Source: Endothia cerciana (taxonomy: Eukaryota > Ascomycota > Sordariomycetes > Diaporthales > Cryphonectriaceae). From it: a DNA stretch of 64,000 nt. The stretch lies in assembly GCA_026119935.1 (NCBI GenBank), contig JALRMH010000041.1, forward strand, positions 62,001 to 126,000. Reading direction: 5' to 3'. How positions within the stretch are numbered: the first letter of the stretch is position 1; the number at the start of each line of letters is the position of its first letter. Positions 21,782-30,827 of this stretch are shown in pieces. Both the position numbers and the translations under genes were made by a program. A model generated the notes under the pieces. That model did not search any database, was not told the DNA's origin, and saw only the letters and a program-made list of their open reading frames with translations.

Positions 21782-22729
21782 TCAACTTGAACTACACGTG
21801 CCAAAACTCGGCTGACACCCTGCAATAGCTGAGCAGTACAAGCTTGAACTGCCACAATACCCATACTGCGAGCAGCACTGCCCGCCCGACCAACCCAGAC
21901 AGGATTTTCCATTCCCACATGTACCGTCGGGGGTTGTGCTCTGGCCCGGCGGCAGCGAAGAAGTCGGACTCACGCCTGAGCTGGTCGAAGAGCTTGTTGA
22001 GCTCACGCTCGTTGTCGTCGTGGTAGATGTGGCGTTCGAGGACCCACAGATCCCAAACGTTGGATTGCATCCTGTTCCACACCACGCAGGCCCATTACCA
22101 CAGTACCAGTACTCTGAACAACATTGCCCGCCGCCAAAACCGGCGCAGGTGGTTGAGTTACCGCACATACCGTTGGTCGAGACGGTCAGCGTTCCAGAGG
22201 GTGACGGGGGGCTGGTCGATGAAGAAGTGCTTGTTGTACTGCTCGTACTGGAAGGGGACGTAGAGCTCGTAGAGGTGGTTGTCGATGTGGATGAGCCCGA
22301 ACAGGCTCCATATGCGCTCTGACAACCGTCCGCAGGCGAGCAATAAATATCGCCCGTGCCGCAGTAGCCGAACTGCGAGCAGCATTGATTATTGGTGCAT
22401 GAGGCACCGTTTGCAGAGGGGCCACAGTCCGGAGGAGAAGTCTGTCGCTTTTCGGGGGCGTTTCTATAGTCGTCAAAGAGTGGAGAGCTCTTGAGCACCC
22501 TTTCTGGTTCCGAGTGTGGATCTTGACGTTGTGGCTTTGAGCTCTCCGACTGCTTTTGCGAAAGTGAAGCGACACCTGTCGAAATGACCAAATCCACCCG
22601 ATTGTGACCATCATGCTGTGGATGGATTTTGTCATGAGGCCCGGAACAGTAGCCTCTTTCCAAGAAACAGATGAGCATCAAGGCCAGCAAACAAGTCGGG
22701 CACCACATTTTGCTGGTTGTTGAGCGCAC
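21782..22729 (-). CDS. Secreted protein with three hevein-type chitin-binding (CBM18) modules
   Basis: A 315-residue intronless secreted lectin-like protein predicted to bind chitin. A hydrophobic signal peptide covers about residues 8-28; translation could also start at the second Met. Residues 30-95 form a hydrophilic pro-region ending in Lys-Arg (EKR/QTSPP), a likely Kex2 site immediately before the first module. Three CBM18 modules follow at about 102-143, 189-228 and 271-312, each with eight cysteines in the hevein order, including the CC pair and (F/Y)GYCG or YWYCG aromatic binding positions. They are joined by Ser/Thr-rich linkers likely to be O-glycosylated. There is no catalytic domain, so it is not a chitinase. 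Such proteins may decorate the cell wall or shield chitin; that role is inferred. It sits 463 bp from a transposon. Confidence 0.9.
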   Translation of the reverse strand: MRSTTSKMWCPTCLLALMLICFLERGYCSGPHDKIHPQHDGHNRVDLVISTGVASLSQKQSESSKPQRQDPHSEPERVLKSSPLFDDYRNAPEKRQTSPPDCGPSANGASCTNNQCCSQFGYCGTGDIYCSPADGCQSAYGACSGSSTSTTTSTSSTSPSSTSSTTSTSSSTSPPSPSGTLTVSTNGMCGNSTTCAGFGGGQCCSEYWYCGNGPAWCGTGCNPTFGICGSSNATSTTTTTSVSSTSSSTSSGVSPTSSLPPGQSTTPDGTCGNGKSCLGWSGGQCCSQYGYCGSSSLYCSAIAGCQPSFGTCSSS

Positions 22730-25700
22730 GAAAATCAGACATCTGATTCACACCAGTCGTGTCGGGACATCAGAGGCCGGTGGCAGCCATGAAGCCTCGG
22801 AGGAAGAGCTTTTCAAGTTATATTTTGTGCTCTCCTTGTCTGGCCATCCCCCGGATGAATTGAAGTCCCTTGCCGTCCCTTACATGGCTCTTCCTGTAGG
22901 TTACTTAAAAAAGCGAGTATCTGGGAGCAGCCCATGGAGGCATTGCCTTAAGCAGCCTTGGGCCTACTGAGTCCGTGTCCGCAAGTGGATCCTAGTTTGA
23001 GGCAAAGACCCAAGTGGCTGGATCTCGTAGAGTGGCCTCTGTTCGTTTGGTACCGAGAAATTGTTCGATCCGCTGATCCGGGTTGATCCACTTGAGGGCC
23101 AGAGGCACGCGGATAGTTGCTGATATCTCACAATCAATTCTAGTTGTTGTGCCGAGCCTCTAAGCGATGCTGAATTTTATGAATCAAGTTCTTCGGGTCT
23201 TTATATCAGGCAAAAGCTGTGGGACAGAAGCAATATAAGGTACCACCATTCACAAACGTATTGATGGTGTCGAGGGATCACCTAGTCCCAATTGGGTCTG
23301 TACACAGGTAAGGATATATTATAGACCGGCATCGTAGGAAGTCGCTAGATGAAGCCTAGGAACCTATCAATCCCGCTTGCCTGGCCAAGAAGTAAATATG
23401 AAGATGAAATGCTCAGTGCTGTGCAAACATATGTTGTGGGAGGACATCGGTGATTATCACCGGCTGCAAGCGTTGTCTCTCTAGGTCTGAAACTGAATAT
23501 GAGAGTACCTAGTCTTGATATGAGCTGGACAGTGCAGCTTAGAATGCTTAAGGGTATTAGAAAGTCAGTCCCTGATGCCACCTGAGCTGACACTGAACAT
23601 GCCTTATGTCACTCAACAAGTTCCTTTTTTTGTTTGTCTCTCTTCTGCCCTTTCTTTTGAGTTCAAATAATAGTATGGTGCCGAAGGCTAAAAGCGTATT
23701 AAAGTCTCAATTGTGTGGTCACAGATGCACCATGGCCAAGTCGTAGGTACCTCGGTATCTACTATGATATTGTCACCAGGTGGGTTCAGAAAAAGAGCAA
23801 GAGGTACAATACGGCCCACCTAAGCACGCATTTGAACTTCTACATAGTACAGCATTATGCATTGTCGAGTCGGCATGCCCTCTGTGCGCTCACTCACAAG
23901 AATTGTTCATTCTACATGCTGATGGACATCGAAATCTGGATTCAAGATGTTTGAGGTGCTATAAATGTCAACAACGGCGGCTAAAAATGGAGCTCTGCAG
24001 CATCGTGACTCGTGCGTCCTACAAAAGGTCTAGCTGTCGGCACAGTCTCCGCAGGACAGCATTGTCACAGACTCAGTTGAGCACGCAAGCACTCTGTCGC
24101 TAATTATAATCTATATCTTTGATCACAAGCCTGAAGGTAAGTTTGTGTGCTCCGTATGCTTTGCTGAAGATAGAATGACGATTTCGACAAATGAGCAAGT
24201 TGATAGGCACACAGAACTCATAGAAGGATGGTGAATAGGGCACTACCTTTCTCAGAAGATCACAAGAAGCACAACAACCATGTCATCGAGACTTGCCAAC
24301 TCAAGCTGTGGTTTCTGAATTGTATTCCTGACCTCAAGAGCAGCAATTTGTCTCCTGGTGAAATACAGACTGGGGGCCTTTCTTCAGCTGGCACAAATAA
24401 TTAAGTGTGCAGCTGGAGGTGGGTTTGTTTTGTAAAGACTCTAAGAAGCCACCAGGCATCATCAGGCATAGTCCAAATACAGCTCCTTACTTTCTGCCAC
24501 TATGCCTATATGGTGAACTCGATGATCATCTGTTATCCCCTGTTTTGTGGCGACAGATACTCAGCATCAAACATCGTAGCTCTGGACTGCAGGCTGAGAC
24601 TGTGATAGCCTTTGAGGGCTTTCGGCTTGTGAGGGCCGCACTGACGCAACAATATAGAGGAGACAGCCTACTACCTTTGTGGGTATACAGTGAAGAAATC
24701 ATCTCCCCGATGCCATGTCCTGATAGAAGATGGGCCCCTTGGCCGTGACTACTCTGAGATAGCCAATGCCTCCGTCTGCTCTACTGCAATACTCACACCA
24801 CTGCACATGAATGACTAGTCAGCTTCCCGGCATTGAGAACACACTTGATGTTGCATATCCAGAGCAAACCCACGCGGCACTTCGGCCTCAAGCTAATACC
24901 GGAGTGACATGCCAACGCAATGCACTGAGGGCGGTGGAGGCTGAAACGAGGCTCCCCTAAGCCCACAAAATAAACACGCAAGCATTTAGCTCACCATTAC
25001 TTTTCATTTTTGGTGCTCTTCCAATTCTGGAATGCAAAAGTGGAATTTAGGACCTCTAGAATCCATGTGCATCGAGCTGCAGGATTTCATCCCAACAATA
25101 GCCCCTACCGGTCTCCTGAGCTGGGTGAGGCTCTGTGCACTTGGCACAAGCTGCCGCGTAAGTCCCCCCCACAACCCGAGCCGCCATCATGAGACGACTG
25201 GCGGAGAAGGCCTAGTACTGCATAACGCGCTTTTCTATGGGACTAGATATGCAGCCGCTTAGCCTACGCCTTAGCGAGGAGCGTAGCAGTGGGCAGCCCC
25301 GTCCTGACCTTTACAGGAGTTAGACGCGCCCTCGGGCGCTGCGTGCGGAGCTGACGTTCGCTATACCTGCCAAGCCTCCGTGATGTTTCGTTTCAGAGCG
25401 GTTGTATCCGCTTTCTCAGCTTCACGCTGCCTGGTCGAACCATCACAGGCGGCCTCTACCATAGTAGCGGTGCCCCTGGCAAGCTCCACGGAGGCGAGGA
25501 TCACTGAATCAAAGATCGCCGCATTCTATTTCGAACACCTCAACACGCTCTCTGCCACGCCACCTCCCGGAATTTGTGGATGCGAAGGTCTCTTGCACCG
25601 AGAATGGAGCCTCGAACGGTCCAGAGTAGGAAAGATGTAGAGGGTCGATTTTGGGTATAAGAAGTCAAGCAATGGCCCGCCCAACAAGTTGTTCTACTTC

Positions 25701-25822
25701 CCGATCATCACCACCGACAACACCTCTCCAGCAACAAATCACTTCTTTTCTTCTTCCCTTTCTCAATTTTCACTTCGTGTAACACTCTTTGAGAGAGACA
25801 TTACTATTCCTCAGCCTTGAAA
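22730..25822. other. Gene-poor 3.1-kb stretch
   Basis: Between two secreted-protein genes. Many short open frames but none recognisable, and none joins by splice signals into a convincing protein. Around 23600-25000 the base composition is less GC-rich than coding neighbours and may be an old decayed element, but I cannot identify it. The final 100 bp, rich in C/A and pyrimidines, looks like the leader of the next gene. Confidence 0.45.
25656..25661 (+). promoter_or_regulatory. TATA-like box of the secreted repeat protein
   Basis: TATAAG about 165 bp upstream of the ATG at 25823, followed by a CA- and CT-rich leader typical of well-expressed fungal genes. Confidence 0.45.
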
Positions 25823-26581
25823 ATGAAGCTGTCTGCCTCTGTTATCCTCACCTTGGCGCTGGCCGCCTACGCTGCGCCAGCTTCGGATTCAGCGCCAGCT
25901 GTTTCCTTGACTGGCACGCCACCTCCTCCGCCATCCGGATTTTTCACCGGGACACCTCCTTCGGGGACCCCGACCGGCCCGCCCCCGAGCGATGTGCCCA
26001 AGCCGACTGATGCTGCGGAGTCGTCTGATGCCGACAAGCGAGCTGAGGCCGAGGCGCCATCTGGAGCCACGCCGTCGGGCCCGATTCCCAGCGGCGACTT
26101 CCCCAGCGGTCCGGTTCCCAGTGGTCCGATGCCGACCGGTGCGTTCCCGAGTGGTGCGATCCCATCCGGAATACCGACGACGCTGTTGAAGCTGGTGCGT
26201 GCGGACACAAGCGATCTTCCCTCAGGGGTTCCCTCCGGCACGCCCCCCTCCGGCACGCCTCCCTCTGGAGCACCTCCTTCCGGGGCTCTTCCGTCTGGAG
26301 CTCCTCCTTCTGGAACCCCATCTGGAACCCCTCCCTCTGGCACGCCCCCTCCTGCGCCCACATCAACAGTGCAGAAGATGGCTCGTGCCGAGTCCACCGA
26401 CCTTCCTGCAGAGGCACTCACTGGTACACCTCCTTCTGGCACGCCACCCTCTGGAACTCCTCCGTCGGGTACACCGCCCGCTGGTACCCCTCCGTCAGGT
26501 GCGCCTCCTTCTGGCACTCCTTCCGGAACGCCCCCATCTGGGACACCTCCTCCTGCGCCCACCTCTTCCAAGGCGGCCTAA
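25823..26581 (+). CDS. Secreted Pro/Ser/Gly/Thr-repeat protein with Kex2-like processing site
   Basis: A 252-residue protein of unknown function. The ATG at 25823 gives a textbook signal peptide (MKLSASVILTLALAAYA-AP). The rest is built from PSGTP/PSGAP pentapeptide-like units. Lys-Arg at 72-73 is followed by AEAEAP, which resembles Kex2 cleavage plus dipeptide trimming as in pheromone precursors. Two later blocks start at similar positions with single Arg: VRADTSDLPSG (about 125) and ARAESTDLPAE (about 187), each followed by about 55 nearly identical residues ending in GTPSGTPPSGTPPPAPTS. The coding sequence therefore carries an internal duplication of roughly 190 bp. There are no cysteines and no catalytic domain. 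It could be a wall-associated, O-glycosylated structural protein or a repeat precursor cut into peptides; the sequence does not decide. Confidence 0.85.
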   Translation: MKLSASVILTLALAAYAAPASDSAPAVSLTGTPPPPPSGFFTGTPPSGTPTGPPPSDVPKPTDAAESSDADKRAEAEAPSGATPSGPIPSGDFPSGPVPSGPMPTGAFPSGAIPSGIPTTLLKLVRADTSDLPSGVPSGTPPSGTPPSGAPPSGALPSGAPPSGTPSGTPPSGTPPPAPTSTVQKMARAESTDLPAEALTGTPPSGTPPSGTPPSGTPPAGTPPSGAPPSGTPSGTPPSGTPPPAPTSSKAA

Positions 26582-27534
26582 GTGATGGACGGGAATAAAG
26601 CCTGCCACTCGGTCGAACAGGCATCCGTTATGTCTCTGGAGGTGGACATATAAAAGACAGACAGAGGATGGGAGTGCTGCATTCTCGTGTGTTTGATATA
26701 ACGTCTTGTTTCGGGTCAGAAGCTTGTCTTTGTATACTAGTGGGGAGAAATACAACGAAGTTGAAAAGATGCCTCGTCTTCGAACATAATAACAGTGATT
26801 CGCTGAAGTGGAGAGATTAAAGATATTGCTGACCCTCCATTAGCCGAAGTTCGACTTGGCAACACCACCAAGAACTGGCGTAACATCTCTGTTGTACCAT
26901 CGTTGTCGTGGTTTCTCACTATACCCCGAACGGGAATGGCGTTGAGTGTCGGTGGCCCCCAGCAGCAGACCCGTTGTAGATATCGAGAAAAGGCATCCCA
27001 CGCCGTTGCTACTGTGTAGTCTTTATCTAACCCGACTTCCCCTCCATCATACGACTCAAGGATGCCGTGATCTGATCTGATCTGGTATTCCGGTGGGGAA
27101 ATAGGTCCACGCAGCCACCGAGGGTGGGCGTCGGGGGGACACGGACTGGAACGACCGCAGCGGCGAAGCAGTGGGGCTGTTCAAGACGCCCGTCGTAAAA
27201 CAGTACTTCCACAGAGGACTGCTCTGGAGATCTTCTCGTGACAGCGAGGTCATGCCGTTCGAATTGTTCCTCGACCTCCTGCTAACACCCGTCTTGTCAC
27301 CGCCGTCACCTGAATGACGCTTCCGGAACCCAAGCGCCCGGGGCTAAGAGGTGCTGTGGAGTAAACAAGACCGTTGAACGGGGATTAACGGCCCTCTCCG
27401 AATCTCCGCTATGGTGAACTCTCATATTCCCGTGGGGGCTCCAGGCGGATGTAATCCAGACCCAACAACCTGAAGCTTTTCCCGGCGCCGACGTGTGACG
27501 GCACCGTTCCACGCTTCTCGTTGGCCGATTCACG
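26582..27534. other. Intergenic
   Basis: About 950 bp between the repeat-protein stop and the next transporter. No supported gene; only short random frames on both strands. Confidence 0.5.
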
Positions 27535-29419
27535 ATGTCGCGCGAGGGAGATGCGCGCAGTGGGCTCGTCATGGAAAAGAATGAGGCCCAGCCGCGTCCC
27601 GCAGGCAAGGAGCTGCCGACCTCGGATGAGTCTGGCAATGGGACTTCCACTGACGACGATGACAACAACAATCATGGTGATGCGTTGAGCCAACGGCCGC
27701 AGCCTGCCCTGGCTGTATCAAAAGCGAAGGCCATCGCCCTGGTTGCGACCGTCACAGGCGCCAGCTTTCTGAACGCAAGTCCGCCTCCTCATGCTCTCCC
27801 TGTTTTTGAAGGCAACTCCCTCTTCACCGCCCCCCAGCCTTCGCCTCGCCGGCTTCTATGGTGTCGTCCACTGCAGATGCAGAACTCCGCTTCAGGCCCA
27901 GCTGACAACCTCCCAGACCCTCTCCATCCAGGCCGTGGTAATCATCCTCCCCACGATAGGCAGGGACCTCTCCATCCCCGACTCCCGCCAACAATGGATC
28001 GTCTCGGCCTACTCCCTCACCTTCGGCTGCTTCCTCCTCCTGTGGGGACGCATCGCCGACCTCTACGGCAAGCGGACCATCTTCGTCCTCGGCTCCGCCT
28101 GGGTCGCCATCACCACGGCGGTCAACCCGGTCATCCCGAACGAGATCGCCTTCGACCTGTTCCGCGGCCTGCAGGGACTCGGGGCCGCCGCCAACGTCCC
28201 CACGGCCATCGGCATCCTGGGCACGACCTTTCCGCCGGGCCGGGCGAAGAACTATGCCTTCTCGACGTATGCGGCCGGGGCGCCGATGGGGTCCATCTGT
28301 GGGAACTTGCTGGGCGGCCTGATCGCGTCGTATGCGCATTGGACGTGGGTGTTCTGGGCGCTGGCCATCCTGGCGGTGGCTGTCACCGTCGCCGGCTACT
28401 TCGTCATCCAGCCGCCCCCGACCACGCTCCATGAGCAGGGCTTCAAGGCCAAGGCCTCCGTTGACTGGGTCGGAGCAGTCCTGATCACGGTGGGGCTGAT
28501 GGTCCTGTTGTTCGCCCTCACCGAGGGCAATGTGGTGGGCTGGTCGACGCCCTGGGTCCCCGTGCTGATCGTGGTGTCCGTCATCCTCGTCGCGATCTTT
28601 GTCCTGTGGCAGCGTCATCTCGAGAAGGCAGGCAGGCGGACGCCGCTCATGAAGGTGTCGATCTTCAAGAACCGCCGCTTCAGCGCGGCCATGGTCATCA
28701 TGGGCCTGTTCTTCGCCTGCTTCAACGGCTACCTCATCTTTGCGACGTACTACTTCCAGGACTACCAAGGGCTGAGCCCCATCGAGACGACCCTGCGCTT
28801 CATCCCAACCGGTGTGGTGGGCGTGCTCACCGCGGGCATCACGGGCAAGCTGATCGCCGTCATCCCGACGTACGCGCTCCTCATCTTCGGCAACCTCTGC
28901 TGCTCGGTGTCGTGCCTGCTGTTCTCGGTCCCCATCCCGCCTACGACGACGTACTTTGCCTACGGCCTGCCGGCCATGGTGCTGTCCGTGTTCGGCGCCG
29001 ACACGGCCTGGCCGTGTCTGACCCTCTTCACGTCGCACTCCCTCCCGCAGGCGGACCAGGCCATGGGCGGGGCGCTGGTGAACGCGGTGGGCCAGTTCGG
29101 CCGCGCGATCGGGCTCGCCGTCGCCACCGCCGTGCAGACGGCCGTGGTAGCGCACGACAGGGGCACGTCGGTCGCGCACTCGGGGTCCCTGAAGACGTGG
29201 GATAGGCCGACGCTGAGGGGCCTACAGGCGGCGCAGTACCTGAACTTTGCGCTCGGTGTGACCAGCTTATTCGTGGTCCTGGTGGCCTTCAGGGGTACGG
29301 GCATCATTGGGAAGGCCGGTGTGAAGTCGTCGAAAGCCGGCGCGCAGTTCACTGGGCCTGGCAGGACAGGAGGCGAGGAGGGTATCATGGACGAGGAGGA
29401 CTCGAGAGACCATAGATAG
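27535..29419 (+). CDS. MFS transporter, DHA2 family (aminotriazole-resistance/Atr1-like)
   Basis: A 14-TM exporter of the DHA2 group, predicted to pump drugs or small metabolites across the plasma membrane. Two exons, 27535-27774 and 27917-29419, give 580 residues. The N-terminus is a hydrophilic, Asp/Asn-rich cytosolic tail of about 60 residues, then TM1 crosses the splice site (TGASFLN-TLSIQAVVIILPTI). Other marks are SRQQWIVSAYSLTFG, GRIADLYGKR, FRGLQGLGAAANVPTAIGI, GAPMGSICGNLLGG and MGGALVNAVGQFGRAIGLAVAT. The intron is of the GC-AG class (donor AAC/GCAAGT). It is similar in topology to the exporter at 5820 but not a close paralogue. There is no adjacent regulator. The antisense strand shows long open frames because of the high-GC codon usage; they are shadows. 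Confidence 0.91.
27775..27916 (+). other. GC-AG intron in the DHA2-type transporter
   Basis: A 142-nt intron with donor GCAAGT, identical to a strong donor except for GC, and a GCTGAC branch-like site about 12-15 nt before the CCCAG acceptor. Splicing here gives the uninterrupted TM1 sequence SFLN-TLSIQAV. No nearby GT donor keeps the frame. Confidence 0.75.
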
Positions 29420-30827
29420 AGAACGCTCGGTGTTTGCCCTAGAGGCTTGGGGGTACCTCAGCTAGTATATTTTTTCCTGTTGATTCCTGTTCACAGAAAG
29501 CACGGCAGACATTCGTGATCAGCCACGGGTATTTATCTCAAGTCATATCATGTCTCCATTACTGATGTCAAAGGCAGACCATCCGCTGGGCTCTTGTTGA
29601 CTGAATAATCATGTAGCCCTATACTTGCTCCTTTCCCTGCCCCCTTGTATTGCGCCCTGGAAGATGCCATGGTTCGGGGTAGCAGTCCTTGCGGGAGGCA
29701 GTCTGCTGCTGTACAGTAATGGGGACCTGTCTCGTTATTACACAGTAGATAAATACTACATTGTGAGGTGAGTGCCATGACTATGTCGAGAGCTTCATGT
29801 CAGGGGTGCATTTTGCTTCTTCAACGATGCGCCTCGACTTCCCAGGTCGATTTCTGCTTCGCGCAACGGTGCAACACAACACTCGAGATGCCATTGAATC
29901 AGAGTCCAGGACTGAAGGTCAAAAAAATTCACCCTCTTTGACAGTAAACAAATCGTCTTTTTTCAATGAATATGCCTGGAGCCATTTGGCATCTGGAACT
30001 GTTGATCCTCTCGATCCCAGGGAGTGTCGAAAGGCGATCAGTACTTCCCGATTGACGGAGCAAGGCATTCAAGACTTCCTGTGATCCTGTTTTTGCTACA
30101 TTAACAATCACTGGCAACGTTTTCAATGAGACAGCCATGGTGCGTGCTTCAAACATACTCAAAAACTCATTATCCTCTGGGTTCCACATGTTGACATCAC
30201 TGACGTCGTAGTAGGATAGGCAGGGGAAGTTTATCAAGGCGTTTGGTTTATGTCGCTCCATAGAGCATGATAGAGTCTAAACTCCTAACATGATCTAATG
30301 ATCAAGGGACATCTTATCAGCACGAAGCTTCAGAAAGTTTCCGATGCCAAAGGTTAAGGGAAATCCCTTGCCATAAATCTCTGAGAATCATCTTGATGAA
30401 TCCCATTCGTCTTCCCCCCAACCCAATTTTCCATCAAGATCAGAGTGTCCTCACTGAGGACACTCCAGGTCCTCTTTCATGCTGTTTACACAAGTGACTG
30501 CACGAAAGGATTCTGTATTCGAAGAAAACTAACCAGATACCGAAGTGCAATTTTTAAACTTATCACTTGTGGGAAGATTCACGCAAACTCTACTAGCTCT
30601 CTAAAGTTCATTTCAGGCTCAGTGATCTTTGGATTATCTTTCAGAACAAAAGTTTAGACACTTATTGTACAAAACACAGGTCGCTTGATGTAGTCAACCT
30701 TGATTCTTGGGTGGCTCACCCCCCCTCCCCTTTTTCTTTTTCCACGCATTTGTTTTCTTTTCTTCTTTCTTCTCTCTTTTTTTTCTTCCTCTTTTTCCAG
30801 CTCACCCCCACCCTGTCGTGGCAGTTG
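29420..30827. other. Convergent intergenic region, AT-enriched
   Basis: About 1.4 kb between two convergent genes. A 110-codon frame at 29929-30261 on the minus strand reads like protein but has no context or certain family. Around 30710-30800 there is a C- and T-rich tract next to the stop of the coiled-coil gene. Nothing else is supported. Confidence 0.5.

Noticed and set aside
23700..24750. Possible decayed transposon between the two secreted-protein genes
   Set aside because: No terminal repeats, target duplication or domain fragments could be recognised, so it is left as unassigned sequence.
25867..26571. Long minus-strand open frame (234 codons, Gly/Val/Pro repeats)
   Set aside because: It mirrors the PSGTP repeat of the plus-strand secreted protein, which has a signal peptide, TATA box and proper stop. 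The antisense frame is a by-product of the repeat.
27824..29179. 451-codon antisense frame across the DHA2 exporter
   Set aside because: The plus strand encodes a complete transporter; the antisense protein is Arg/Asp/Gly-rich with no domain, as expected from GC-rich codon bias.
29929..30261. 110-codon minus-strand frame with a VNVAKTGSQEV segment slightly reminiscent of RNase PH-type exosome subunits
   Set aside because: The likeness is short, key flanking motifs are missing and there is no exon context; it could be chance or a tiny relic.
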